Source: Notospermus geniculatus (Eukaryota; Nemertea; Pilidiophora; Heteronemertea; Lineidae). From it: a DNA stretch of 64,000 nt. Each line of letters begins with the position of its first letter. Position 1 is the first letter of the stretch. The position numbers and the translations under genes were made by a program. This document shows, piece by piece, positions 36,001 through 48,012 of the stretch. Location: contig NMRB01000004.1 in NCBI GenBank assembly GCA_002633025.1, positions 587,959-651,958 on the forward strand, read 5' to 3'. A model generated the notes under the pieces. That model searched no databases. It was given only the letters and a program-made list of their open reading frames with translations, and was not told the origin of the DNA.

Positions 36001-39000
36001 AGCGATGGCTAGATTCCCAAGTGAACGGTAAGAAGAATGCTGGCATTGCTTTACGATTAGTTTAGGATATATACCATTCTCGAATTTGCAGATCGGCGCA
36101 CTTCTGCCGAAATCTCAACCAGAACCTCGATCTGAAACTGGCTTACATGACGCCATCCATGATTCAGCAATGGGCGAGTCTGACGCAACGTCTTCGACAT
36201 CACTGTCGTGGGGTTGTCTGCGTTACGTCATTCAGTTTCACACCGAGATTGTGGTTGAGATTTCGGTGGAAGTGCACAAATCTTTGTTGTTTACGTCAAT
36301 TTGAGAACGGTCTATATTTTGTGTGAAATTGACAAGAATTGTTATGATTCACCAATAGAGTGGTTAGTTTGAAGGGAAAACGACATGCTCTCAGTTGGCT
36401 TTGGCTCTGATGGAAAAATCCAATTATAGAATCCTTTATTACATTGGCTTTTGTTGTGGAATCTGCATTGAATTCAAATTTTGTTGTATAATTTTCAGAG
36501 AACCATCAGATTTTGTGATAGACCCATTGGAGGAAATGATGGACACTGAGGAACATGCCACACATTCGCCTCCGTCGTCACTTGTGCCACGTCTCCATGC
36601 TGTCATCTCATATAAATTAGAACATGTTAACCCCTACTTACCTCGAGATTTGAATGACACAAACAGCCAAAAATGTAAGCTAATGCGTAATAATGAATAA
36701 AGTCTAGTAAATGCGTTTACCCGTACTTCTATTCTGCTGTGCAAATGCATTGGAGAGTCCCGTGCAAAATTAAAGTAAAAGAGCTTACTAGGCATTATTC
36801 GTAACACTTGATGTCTTGTATTTTCTGAGCTGTGGCTAATTCGTGTCTATTCAATGTGGTGATCCTTAGTTATTATGTCTTTTGTGCAGTTGCTCTGAGC
36901 GTGCAATTCCTGTTGAAAATGCCTTCTTTTTCCTAAGTTTTGGCTTTGCCATTGAACACAAGTTGAAAATGCAGATGGAATGCAGCTTTACTTGGGACCA
37001 AACACAACACATTAACATTGCAGGCATACAAAGTATACTCTCACAGAGTAAAGTTGTGCGAAATGAAGTGATATCACTACTTGAACAAGCCCTCTTTGGA
37101 GACAAACTAGCTGCTGAATATCTCCTCTGTCATCTGATATCATCAGTGTAAGTACACGTGAGAGAATCACTTGCTCTGAGGAATAAGCCTTGCTCACTTA
37201 CATGTATATCACTATCTTTCTGAATGACAAAGGTCAGCACGAAGTCATTTTGCCTTTCCCGGAATCACATTGGCTGGTTGTCATAAAAGTTAGCAAGTAA
37301 AAGCATTTGCTACCTTTTATGAATATCAGCCATTGTGTGTTGAACATTTACATTTACATGTATACTTGTGTCCACTTGATATTTCTCTTCCTCCTTGTTC
37401 ATGTTTTGTGTCCGTTTCATTCATTCAGCAGATTTACATGTCGATCCATGTCCTATGTTGATATTTGCAGGAATTATGTACAAAGCATCGCTTGCCAGAC
37501 ATTCTGTGATGACTGTTGTTACACCTTACTCATTGTTAAAATTTACTGCGTCTGTCAGCCTGAAAATGCCACCAGGAGAACCCTGAGCCCCCCCCCCCCC
37601 AAAAAAATCCCATAACTGCCCCATCCTGTTACAAGCCCATACTTTTAGAATTGCTCCCCTGTCTACTTGCCCTGTAGGGATATGTTGCATCCATCATTAA
37701 CAGTAATTTCACCCGCCACATATTTTATCAGTGTAGCTGAGAGGCCTGTTAGATTTTTACCACCATATGTAGTGATGAAAATGTAGGCTCAGGATTCAGG
37801 CAGATTTGGCCACATTCAGTCAGTAGGCTTATCCAAGATGGCTACCTACATGTATTAAGGGGTCATTGTTCACCGTGTGTCAAGATGCATGGTGTGTGCC
37901 TATGTTGGTGAGCCTTCATCCATGAATTCAGGCAGTATGTGATGTGTGTGGTAGGATGAGCTCTACTACTAGGCCCAGCATACACTACGCTTACCATAGG
38001 TATTCTGTTCCATTCTGTAGGCTTATCACTCATATTTTTGATTCTGCTCAGTGTGATGGCCATTGCACTCCTCTCAGGCCATCAACTGCACCAGGCCTTC
38101 ACAGTTTGTCAGACATGAATTCACATTTGAAGTATCAGGCAAACATTTCCCTCTGGGAGCAATTCTCTTAGTGTGAGCATTTATCAGGATGGGCATGGTC
38201 ATGGTCTCTTTCACTCAGAAACCTATCACACCAGGTATCGAACCAACAATATCAGCGGTGGCTATGGTGGTTTTCACTATTTCATTTATACAGCAATCCA
38301 AAGAAAGAAAAAACACAAAAATTTACACACAAAATGATGATAAACAGGATGTCAGTTTCCAGAATCTTAGCAAATTTTCGACCCCAAGCGGGGTCTTCAT
38401 CAGGCTGGCACTTTCAAGTCGAGCTACCAGAAGTGTGATCATTTATACAGCACATTGTTTACCTCGGTGCATTTCAGTTGTGATCCCTTATGAAACAATA
38501 CTGGTCACTTTTCACAATAATTTTCTTTGAAGACAATGTCAACATGGTCAATGTAAAAAGTGTTGTTTTCGTTCTTCACTTCAGATATGCAAGGAGAGAC
38601 GTTGTTGCTGTCGGGAAATTTAGTTTGAATATCAGTGGATGTCCAAAACTGGAAGAGCCACTCCAAGAATTTGGCACAAGATTACATCACTTGATTGGGA
38701 AATTTGTCACCAAGGTTACAAGATGATAATAGCTATTTTGATTCATAATGTGCTGTTGTACTAGTAATGCATTTCCATTAAAATTGTATCAGATATAATG
38801 GATATTTCATATAATGGGTAAAAATATCTGGTCTAAATGAGCCCGATATATGTAAGTTTTACTGTAAATATCTTTTTTCTTCAGCATCATTATGTGCCAA
38901 TGAGTCTCGAGTTCATGAACGCCAAACTGTTTTCACCACACAAGGATTACAATGCCAATCGGCTGGTCAGTGGTATTTTACAGCTATCGAGTAGAACACA

Positions 39001-40671
39001 TCTCACAGTTGATGAGACACAGCTGCAGCAAGGACAGCTTGATTCTACAGGTAAGAGTACCAGTGCTTCACGTTTGAAGTCTGCAGGAGCTCAATCAGTT
39101 GAGCTCCTCAAAGGCTCGAGGAGAGCTGTTCACACTCGTAAGGAGAGCTGTTCACACTCACGCCTGAACTTCCAGGATGCCGAGGAGCACGGTCAATCGA
39201 GCTCCTCGATGCAATTTTGCAAGTGCGCAGGAGTTCGAGCGTGATTGCACCCGTCTTACATGAAGCACAGGAGTACTGGTCCTGTAACGATTGCTAGTAT
39301 TTTGTTCCCTCTGACCCCTTCAAAGGAGGGTATGCACTCCAATTGGAAAAAGGGCCACAGGGCCCAAAATATCAGCAAAAATCAACCATCTTGGTCTGAC
39401 TAGTACATGAAGTTCACACATTTCATTTTGTAAATTGTCTCGTTTTGGTTGCAGGGGTGAAAAATGTCACGGCGCTTGGAAACCTGATAACATGGCAGAA
39501 AGTGGACTACGATTTCAATTATCACATGCAGGAATTCCCAACCAATTTACCTGTACTCATACTCTCAGAGGGCAAGTCCTTATTACCAGTAGGTGACAAC
39601 CGGATACTAAGTACAGTGTACTCTGAAATGTTGCATTGATTCTGCATCCACAAGTTTTCATGATAGCCTCTATGTCCAGTGGGAAATCTTCAACAAGAGC
39701 TGTATCCAACTTCTCATCCATTTCAGAGTGATTTACGTGTCCACCTGACGCCCAGTCTTCCTATGAACAGTATGAGCTACTTAGATGCCATTGAGAGTTA
39801 CCTTACGCCATCACTTCTCGTGAAGATCAGGTCATACATTGGTCTGTTGAGTCTCATTGAATACTCCATGTCGGACGGGATGCAGAAGGTGAGCACTGGA
39901 TCATTTTCAGGGCCATATCCAACTTTCCTGTGGAGTGGTAGTGATCTCTGAGGTGGAAAGATACCTTTGAGGTGGTGGCAAGAGGGCCTGGCCTCCTGGA
40001 AAGTTGGTCCTCAATGCTGTCCTCTACAATCAAGGGAGAGCTGCTTGAGCATTAGTAATCAGTTTTGCATGTCTTAGGGTGGCTTTCCATTGGAGCGTTT
40101 CCGTGCGCGGAAATGCTTGTGTTGGTCACAACGTGGGAAAAAGCAATGCTTTCGAGCATTTCCGCGCACGGAAGCGCTCCAATGGAAAGCCGCCCTTAGG
40201 ATTCCTGTGTCCTCCCCCTATCATGCCTATGTGTCATTGTTACCACCTTCTTTTTCTTCAGTCCCTTGAGGAGGATTTTGTTGAAGCTCGGAAAGACAAT
40301 GCAAAGAACATGAGTGTGGAGGACTTCCATGGACTGCTTGTACTCGCTAGGTAGGAGGGCTGTAATTTTTTTTATAGGGGAATGTCATCGTTGTATTTGG
40401 GAATCTCCTTTATAGGTACTCTACACATTTGGGACTGAGAGATGCAGGTTCCTCTTTCGTTGCAACTCATAAACACTGGTGATGTTTTAATGATATTTGG
40501 CAAGTGAACGGTGAAATATACATGTACTTGTATTATTTTACGATTTGCTGACGAAGTGTGTCAATTTTCAGATTGTTGTCACTCTCTCACGGAGAGACGA
40601 ACCTCAGCAAGGACTTGTGGCAAAAAGCAAAAGAGATGGAGCAAGAGAGAAAAAGAAGAATACCCAAGTAA
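33076..40671 (+). CDS. MCMBP: Mini-chromosome maintenance complex-binding protein
   Basis: Fourteen exons: 33076-33133, 34561-34640, 34754-34936, 35128-35229, 35359-35679, 35930-36027, 36499-36674, 37024-37147, 38585-38714, 38885-39050, 39455-39588, 39727-39888, 40262-40350, 40572-40671. Together they give 1923 nt, 640 aa, close to the vertebrate length. The N terminus [15 protein letters not shown] and the segments [84 protein letters not shown] and [15 protein letters not shown] match the family throughout. MCMBP is a nuclear protein that binds MCM3-7 in place of MCM2 and helps assemble or unload the replicative helicase. The intron after exon 4 looks U12-type (AT-AC). An AATAAA lies at about 40842. 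Confidence 0.95.
33614..34350. mobile_element. Inverted-repeat element in MCMBP intron 1
   Basis: Arms of about 120 bp, CATTCCAGTTCCGATTGGCG onward (33635-33757) and its inverse (34213-34335), with shorter homology outward (GTGCTAC...), enclose about 450 bp without a gene. Confidence 0.65.
35230..35358 (+). other. Candidate U12-type AT-AC intron of MCMBP
   Basis: The intron begins ATATCCTTT, the U12 donor consensus, directly after codon 141. A branch-site-like TTTCTTAAC lies at 35323-35331, and an AC at 35357-35358 restores the frame, so the protein length matches the family. The 27-base distance from branch point to acceptor is longer than usual, and another AC at 35335-35336 would break the frame. 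Confidence 0.6.
36070..36318. mobile_element. Palindromic MITE in MCMBP intron 6
   Basis: The inverted ends ACCATTCTCGAATTTG and CAATTTGAGAACGGT, with inner arms CCGAAATCTCAACCA and TGGTTGAGATTTCGG, lie between the exons ending at 36027 and starting at 36499. Confidence 0.6.
38290..38425 (-). repeat. Dispersed repeat (GGGGTCGAAAATTTGC family)
   Basis: The inverse of GCCTGATGAAGACCCCGCTT followed by GGGGTCGAAAATTTGC lies in MCMBP intron 8. Plus-strand relatives lie at about 25315-25430 and 50700-50815. Confidence 0.6.
40077..40196. mobile_element. Palindromic MITE in MCMBP intron 12
   Basis: GGGTGGCTTTCCATTGGAGC is inverted at the right end, with inner arms CGTGCGCGGAAATGCT and AGCATTTCCGCGCACG. 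CTTAGG borders both sides, suggesting a short target duplication. Confidence 0.7.
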
Positions 40672-40841
40672 TAACCAGGGGGTTTGTGATGCATGCCCAT
40701 TTAAACACCAAGGTTCTCACTGCCACTGCTTGACCTGCTCAGCTGCGAAGCCAAGGGCCGCATTCAGGATTGTACTGACCCATCGATTTTGCCCAGTTAT
40801 TTGCCTGAATTAGAGTAATTTGCAAAACTGTTACAGAAAGC

Positions 40842-40847
40842 AATAAA
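40842..40847 (+). terminator. MCMBP polyadenylation signal
   Basis: AATAAA about 170 bp after the MCMBP stop codon, within CAGAAAGCAATAAACTACCG. Confidence 0.5.
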
Positions 40848-41127
40848 CTACCGTATCAAAGTCCCCTCACCTCAGTCGTGTTTTTCATTTGACTTCCTCT
40901 GATGCCCTTGCTGATTTTGAAGACGTCATTTTGCCAAATTGTCATGATGCATGTTTTGCAGTTTTTTACTTCATTCTAACATGTCACTTTTCTACTCATG
41001 ATAACAGCATGTAGCTTTCTCTAATAAAAGTAGAAGTGAAGAAAGTCTCTGAGTTCAAATTATCTGTCGGAAGTTATTTTTTGCATGCATACTGTTGAAA
41101 TCCATTGTCTTATGTTTCTTTTACTCA

Positions 41128-43150
41128 GTCCCCCCCCCCCCCATTGTTGTGGAGGGTAATCAGTGTCTTACCCATTTCCTGCTAGCAGTAGAGAAATTGA
41201 CTCATTTCGTCATGTTATGTCTTTATGCTAACGAACCCCGTGCAGGTTCAAACTGAGGCAGATGTGCCAAGTGTTGTGAGGTAACCGTGACCAGGGAGGC
41301 TTGGATAAGAAAACTGCCCTGCCTGTCAGGACAATGATTTTGAAGGTACATGTATCCAACTGATGTCTGTTAAGGATTTACACTTTGGTGGGTGCATGGA
41401 CCCTGGACCATTTCATTAAACATGTTAAAAGCATTTTTATGCCCCCACCGAAATTCAGTTGGGGCATTATGTTGTCGTCCGTCCACTGATTCAAGGAAAA
41501 CAAATGCGTGTAAGGAAACTTCCGGTGGTTTGTTGCCCCTAACATGGGGGAGGTTCCTTTTGATTGGGGCGCCTCCACTCATCCAGTATGGCTGCCGCAG
41601 CCGCCATCTTGACATTTGTTTGTGGACTAACTGGTGGGGCATAGGCCTATGCCAATGTTTGCGTTGCTCTTGTTACCTGAATTGTTATGTCATTATGAAA
41701 TTTTGGTTAGGAGTGTCCTTGCAGGGACCCCTCCCCATCTCTTTGTTATAGGCCTATTATTGTCGAACACTATGATGTAGTTCTTTACGTCTGTGACTGT
41801 GCGGAAACAAAGATTAGGCCTGCTGACCGGTGCCCAGCAGCGCAGGGATTTGAATCAGGTATATTGTGAGTAATTGTGATGTATACTTGTACTATATGAG
41901 TTCGGCGAGGAGCAAGGCGAGGAGGGTGTATTTACGTTGTCAGCGTTGACGTTGCGTTTGTCTCCCGAGTTTGGTCGCGCACTTGCGTCATTGTTGTCCT
42001 CTGCTCTGATCTTCGACATGTTCGACGCCAGGCGACCAGTCTCGACAGAATTTTCTGTGTTTTTGACTGGGGTCAGCGGTGATCTGTTGTTGAATTACAT
42101 AAATTATGTCCTTGCAAAAGGGCTTGATAAGAGAAGTGAAGTCGGCCAACTACGACTCACCGGTGTCAAGACTAGGGAAGACAGGATACGTCCGACGGAG
42201 TCCACCTGAAGTTAAGCGACGTCCGTTTCGCGCCAAGTCCGACGACAGCACATCCATGTCATCCCACAATTCTAAAAGATGGTTCATGCGAGGTTTCGAG
42301 AGTTGCAGAAACTCGGAGGGCGTTATAGATCCCAAAATGACAGGTCCACAAGATGGACGTACTCCTGGACCAGTTGAAGCAACAGCAACTGGATCACTTG
42401 GTTCAGCTTGCTCAATAAATGACGTGAGTGAAATGGAGTTGGAACAGCAGGTCGATGAGATCATCAGGGAGGTCGAGCCGATGCCAGATTCCTTGAAACC
42501 TGGCGCAGACGACATGGTGGAACTTTTACAGTCGGATGAAATAGAAAAGGCGTTTGCCCATCCAGATAGCTCAGAATTTGAAGTTGTTGAAAAACCGTTA
42601 GGCCTGGCACTTTCTGTTTCAAGCACCGACATGACCGAAGAGGAACAAGGCGTTGTTCAAGCAAATGTTGCCGAGTCCCTTGGAGGCAGAGCCTGGGAGT
42701 TGATTGCTGAAGAGAGGCTGTGCTCTGCTGAAACAGAAGACATAATGCCAGAGGCGCCCGGTGGGCAGTCCCCAAGAGTGATGGGCCTACCCTCCCGTTC
42801 GCGTTTGATGAAGTTGGACCTTGAGGGTGAAAGGAAAAAACTAGGAAAAAAGAGCGCAGATAGGCCTAAGTTGAAGAAGGCAGAGGAAAAACGGCAGAAA
42901 CTTCTTGAAAGGAAGCGTATCAGTATCCAGACTAGAGGAGTGGAACGATCGTTGACGTTGGTAAATATTTGTATCCGTCTCCAGTTCCCCACGTTTCAGT
43001 CCACATGGCCCATGGCAGTTGGCCTGCAACAAGAACTGCTAACTGAAATCGACCGGTAGGACTAGGCCTAGGCTAGGAATCCACATCCTCCTCGCAGTAC
43101 CCGGTGTCTTTACAACCGGCTCCCCTTCTCGCGCGAGGGAGGGAACGACT
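41128..43150. repeat. Segmental duplication, copy A
   Basis: It starts with a C homopolymer followed by ATTGTTGTGGAG and ends near CGCGCGAGGGAGGGAACGAC. Copy B (44388-46432) has the same start and end with small indels. A GGGGCATTATGTTGTCGTCC dispersed repeat is included at about 41463. Confidence 0.8.
42106..42960 (+). CDS. Duplicate first coding exon of the coiled-coil gene (partial)
   Basis: 285 codons from an ATG to a donor TTG|GTAAAT at 42961. It is nearly identical to the first exon of the gene at 45413, with a few codon-sized indels (for example DDSTSM and VELL extra here, and GL missing). No downstream exons follow before the assembly gap. The encoded piece is polar and ends in a basic helix (KKAEEKRQKLLERKR). 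It is either a truncated duplicate or an uncollapsed allele flanking the gap. Confidence 0.55.
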
Positions 43151-43689
43151 GTACAATAAGGAAGTGGTTATTTGGCAAGCAAATGCTTGCCGAATTACAG
43201 AAATTTGGTCTTAGATGGCAAGCAGACAATAATGAATATTAATTAGACCCCATTAATTATGCAAACAGAAGATGAAGATGGCGTCCTCCGACTCGCCGTC
43301 GCAGCCCTCGCCAAAAGGCATCGAAAAGTTGCGATTGGGAGTAGGCTATGCCTCAAACGAAGATTTTAAGAATGCTTAAAGGCATCGAACTGTTTATTTG
43401 CACAGTTATTAACTGCTGTGTATGCAGTAATCGTATAGTCTTGGATACACGTCTAGCTCATTAATTATGCAGCGCTCCGAGAGCAGCTGGCAGGGCAGAA
43501 ATATCGTTTAGTGGAGGGGGCCTTGCGGAAAGGAGCCACCTACAAGCGATTTTCAGAAGAAAGCGGTTATTTATCGACCCTGGTTTGCCAAACTTAAAAC
43601 AATACGCCAATTTTGGCTTAAAACGACGAGTTACCTGCATTGTCCTGAGCCAGTTAATAAATTCCCACCGCATGTCTGCAGCCAGTTGA

Positions 43690-43748
43690 TTAGCGCAGTG
43701 CATAGAGTGATGGGCCAGCAACCCCAATGTCGCGGGTTCGAAACTTGT
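43690..43748 (+). mobile_element. tRNA-derived repeat truncated by assembly gap
   Basis: TTAGCGCAGTGCATAGAG resembles box A and GCGGGTTCGAAACT resembles box B, spaced as in tRNA-derived SINEs. The sequence runs into the N gap, so its end is unknown. Confidence 0.4.
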
Positions 43749-44387
43749 NNNNNNNNNNNNNNNNNNNNNNNNNNNNNNNNNNNNNNNNNNNNNNNNNNNN
43801 NNNNNNNNNNNNNNNNNNNNNNNNNNNNNNNNNNNNNNNNNNNNNNNNNNNNNNNNNNNNNNNNNNNNNNNNNNNNNNNNNNNNNNNNNNNNNNNNNNNN
43901 NNNNNNNNNNNNNNNNNNNNNNNNNNNNNNNNNNNNNNNNNNNNNNNNNNNNNNNNNNNNNNNNNNNNNNNNNNNNNNNNNNNNNNNNNNNNNNNNNNNN
44001 NNNNNNNNNNNNNNNNNNNNNNNNNNNNNNNNNNNNNNNNNNNNNNNNNNNNNNNNNNNNNNNNNNNNNNNNNNNNNNNNNNNNNNNNNNNNNNNNNNNN
44101 NNNNNNNNNNNNNNNNNNNNNNNNNNNNNNNNNNNNNNNNNNNNNNNNNNNNNNNNNNNNNNNNNNNNNNNNNNNNNNNNNNNNNNNNNNNNNNNNNNNN
44201 NNNNNNNNNNNNNNNNNNNNNNNNNNNNNNNNNNNNNNNNNNNNNNNNNNNNNNNNNNNNNNNNNNNNNNNNNNNNNNNNNNNNNNNNNNNNNNNNNNNN
44301 NNNNNNNNNNNNNNNNNNNNNNNNNNNNNNNNNNNNNNNNNNNNNNNNNNNNNNNNNNNNNNNNNNNNNNNNNNNNNNNNNNNNNNN
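43749..44387. other. Assembly gap (639 N)
   Basis: Unsequenced bases, bordered on the right by a C homopolymer. Open frames spanning it are meaningless. Confidence 0.99.
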
Positions 44388-46432
44388 CCCCCCCCCCCCA
44401 TTGTTGTGGAGACTCAATCAGTGTCTCAATCATTTCCTGGTAGCAGTACAGAAATTGACTCATTTCGTCATGTTGTGTCTTATGCTAATGAACCATGTGC
44501 ATGTTCAAACTGAGGCAGATGTGGCAAGTGTTGCTAGGTAACGGTGACTAGGGAGGCTTTGATAAGAAAACCTTGTTAGGACAGTGATTTACAACTTTGG
44601 TGGGTGCATGGTCCCTGGACCATTTCATTAAAAGGCCATTTCGTAAAGTTGGACAGCAAACTGCATTTTTGTGCCCCCACCGAAATTTGGTTGGGGCATT
44701 ATGCTGTCGTCCGTCGTAAACCTTTGCTTTCCGGATGATTTAAGGAAAACAAATGCATGCAAGTATACTCTTCTGGTGGTTTTTTGCCCCTAACATAGGG
44801 GCGGTTCCGCTCATCCAGTATGGCTGCCGTTTGTGGACTTCTGGTGGGGGCATGTGCCCTGATTTGCGTTGCTCTTGTTACAAAATTATGAAATGTTGAG
44901 TTTGGATTGTTCTTGCTGGGACCCCCTCCCCATAGGCCAATTTAATTATTGTCGAACATGTAGTTCTTCACGTCTATGACTGTTTATGTGCGGAAACAAT
45001 CGAGAGGTTAAGAAACCACTCCGTTAACGATGACTAAAAATAACGTTAGCGTTAGTGTTACCGTTAACGGAGCGATTTCTTAACCTCTCGATAGATTAGG
45101 CCTGCTGAGTTATGTCCAACAGCGCAGGGACTTGATTCGGACAGGTATCATGTCGTGAGTGATTTCTGATGTGTACTTGTACGAATTGGCACCCCAAGGC
45201 CCGCCCCAGAAGTTCGGCCGGGTGGGAGGGGGTATTTACCGTCGCCACGTTGTCAGCTTTGGACGTTGCGCCTCGCGGGCTGCCGAGTTTGGTCGCGCAC
45301 TTGCGTCATTGTTGTCCTCTGCTGGTCTTCGACGCCAGGCGTCCAGTCTCGACAGAATTTTTCGTGTTTTTGACTGGGGTCAGCGGTGATCTGTTGTTGA
45401 GGTACCCAAATTATGTCCCTGCAAAAGGGCCTGATAAGAAAAGTGAAGTCGGCCAAATACGACTCACCGGCGTCAAGTCCAGGGAAGACAGGATACGTCC
45501 GACGGAGTCCACCTGAAGTTAAGCGACGTCCGTTTCGCGCCAAGTCCGACATGTCATCCCGCAATTCTAAAAGATGGTTCCTGCGAGGTTTCGAGAGTTG
45601 CAGGAACTCTGAGGGCGTTATAGATCCCAAAATGACAGGCCCACAAGAGGGACGTACTCCTGGACCTGTTGAAGCAACAGCAACTGGATCACTTGGTTCA
45701 GCTTGCTCAATAAATGACGTGAGTGAAATGGAGTTGGAACAGCAGGTCGATGAGATCATCAGGGAGGTCGAGCCGATGCCAGATTCCTTGAAACCTGTCG
45801 CAGACGACATGATGGGACAGTCGGATGAAATAGAAAAGGCGTTTGCCCATCCAGATAGCTCAGAATTTGAAGTTGTTGAAAAACCGTTAGGCCTAGGCCT
45901 GGCACTTTCTGTTTCAAGCACCGACATGACCGAAGAGGAACAAGGCGTTAATCTCGTTCAAGCAAATGTTGCAGAGTCCCTTGGAGGCAGAGCCTGGGAG
46001 TTGATTGCTGAAGAGAGGCTGTGCTCTGCTGAAACAGATGACGTAATGCCAGAGGCGCCCGGTGGGCAGTCCCCAAGAGTGATGGGCCTACCCTCCCGTT
46101 CGCGTTTGATGAAGTTGGACCTTGAGGGTGAAAGGAAAAAACTAGGAAAAAAGAGCGCAGATAAGTTGAAGAAGGCAGAGGAAAAACGGCAGAAACTTCT
46201 TGAAAGGAAGCGTATCAGTATCCAGACTAGAGGAGTGGAACGATCGTTGACGTTGGTAAATATTTGTATCCGTCTCCAGTTCCCCACGTTTCAGTCCACA
46301 TGGCCCATGGCAGTTGGCCTGCAACAAGAACTGCTAACTGAAATCGACCGGTAGGACTAGGAATCCACATCCTCCTCGCAGTACCCGGTGTCTTCACAAC
46401 CGACTCCCCTTCTCGCGCGAGGGAGGGAACGA
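44388..46432. repeat. Segmental duplication, copy B
   Basis: Second copy of 41128-43150. It begins directly at the gap edge and contains an extra 93-bp MITE (45000-45092) absent from copy A. Confidence 0.8.
45000..45092. mobile_element. Palindromic MITE absent from the sister copy
   Basis: TCGAGAGGTTAAGAAACC and its inverse enclose CGTTAACG/TAACG repeats. Copy A reads GCGGAAACAAAGATTAGGCC (41801-41820) across the same site without an insert. Same family as 16246-16376. Confidence 0.75.
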
Positions 46433-47251
46433 CAATAAATGACCAGAGATTCTCAGGATGAGGAATCCATTGCAGTCGTTTCCCATTCTGACCCGCGCGG
46501 TTTTCGTCGGCATCATGATGAGGACCTGACAGACAAAAGCTATGTAACCAAGGCCTAGACCTTGAATGTCTTCTTTGACGGGCCTTCTTTGACATCATTT
46601 TTCAGGAGGCCGAGAAGAAGCATGAAAGTGAGAAAGAAGAGGAGCTGCGGATGGTCGACTTGGAAATGAAACATCTGAGTGCTGCTTTGAAACGTGAACA
46701 GGTGTTGAGGGATAGAAGAGAAAAACTTGCCGAGATCGCAGCAAAACAGTGCCGGACTGCTGATCAGGTAGGCTTGTGCAACCTCGTCGTGCATTTCTAC
46801 GTTTATGGAAGTGCATGTAGGCTTGTACATGTACATTCATGATTCATCTGCATTTGGAGACCCATCAGATCTTAATACGGTGCGATAGGCAATAATGATC
46901 GGCCTAAAATTAAAAAGGGAGATTATAGATCCAAGGAATAATTGTACGTAACTTCTGTGCAAAATGGGGCATTCGAAACACCTTGAGAGCCACACACATT
47001 TCAACAGCATTAGCATTAGTTGTACCTATTCCGACTGAATATTAAAGTTGCCGGTCATTTTTTGCCAGAAACTGGTTGACACTTTCATCGAAGCTGAAGA
47101 AAAGGCGGAAGAAATGGAGAGGAGGAGTAAAGAAGCAAACGACAAGGCTGACAAGATGAAGCAGACGGCAGTCAATGAATCGGGAAAAGACCCGGATGAC
47201 TTTGATTTGGACCCAGAGATTGAATCTCTGATGGTAGAATACAATATTTGA
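45413..47251 (+). CDS. Charged coiled-coil protein of unknown function
   Basis: Three exons, 45413-46255, 46606-46767 and 47069-47251, all phase 0, give 395 aa ending in MVEYNI. Residues 1-210 are polar and low in structure, with acidic stretches (MELEQQVDEIIREVEPMPDS). About 225-355 is a continuous run of Lys/Glu-rich heptads (LKKAEEKRQKLLERKR, EAEKKHESEKEEELRMVDLE, FIEAEEKAEEMERRSKEAND), so a long coiled coil is expected. There is no signal peptide, membrane segment or catalytic motif. The heptad region loosely recalls stathmin-like helices, but I would not assign the family. It lies downstream of MCMBP in the same direction. An AATAAA is at 47575. Confidence 0.65.
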
Positions 47252-47574
47252 CACATTCCAGAAGGCATGGACGGGTGTGCCTCTGTCGTCACGACTGACT
47301 TCTTTTCTCAATCATCAAGTTGGCGGATTGAGGCTGCTTCGGTCGGTCGTGTACTCCGTCAGCTCTACCGGTTTGCATGGTTTCCTGCCCTCTTTGCTTG
47401 CTATCTGGATTCGACTCTGCAAAAGTAGGCCTACTAGATATGTTCAACTCCGTAATTCCACGGTGCGGTATACTCATCAGGTAGGCCTCGGCCCAGTGTA
47501 CTCATCTTTGGGCGCATTTCTGTCGTCTGTACGGCTACAAGTTTCTGGCGACTACCGCGGTAATTGTTATTCAG

Positions 47575-47580
47575 AATAAA
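47575..47580 (+). terminator. Polyadenylation signal of the coiled-coil gene
   Basis: AATAAA about 325 bp after the stop codon at 47251; a second lies at about 47593. Confidence 0.45.
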
Positions 47581-47699
47581 ATCTAAGACTTAATAAAATC
47601 TCTCAACGAGTGAGGTTCTTTTTCATTCTATCTCACTCTCATACATCGTATTCGTTTCATTGCTTTCTTTCGTTTTGCCACCTACTGATGATCGTAACC

Positions 47700-48012
47700 A
47701 CCATCTTTGACCAGTCCTCGTCCTACCGAGCTCTCCTGTTCCCGACCGTACCGTCTTTGACCGGTTCGTGTCCCGCCAAGCTCTGTTCCCGACGGTACCG
47801 TACCATCTTTGACCGGTTCGTTTCCCGCCAAGCTCTGTTCCCGATGGTACCGTACCGTCTTTGACCGGTCCTCGTCCTACCGAGCTCTCTGTTCCCATGG
47901 TACCGTACCATCTTTGACCGGTCCTCGTCCTGCCGACTCTCTGTTCCCGATGGTACCGTACCATCTTTGATCGAGCGCTTCGTGTCCCGCCAAGCTCTGT
48001 CCCGACGGATGG
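47700..48012. repeat. Minisatellite, roughly 50-57-bp unit, about 5 copies
   Basis: Units contain CCGTACCATCTTTGACCGGT followed by TCGT(T/C)CCGCCAAGCTCTGTT and GATGGTA. They are imperfect and differ by small indels. The resulting Arg/Gly-rich open frames on the minus strand are artefacts. Confidence 0.85.

Noticed and set aside
43461-44513. Long open frames across 43.7-44.4 kb
   Set aside because: They consist of N bases and have no meaning.
47623-47964. Arg/Gly/Thr-rich open frame on the minus strand
   Set aside because: Product of the minisatellite at 47700-48012.
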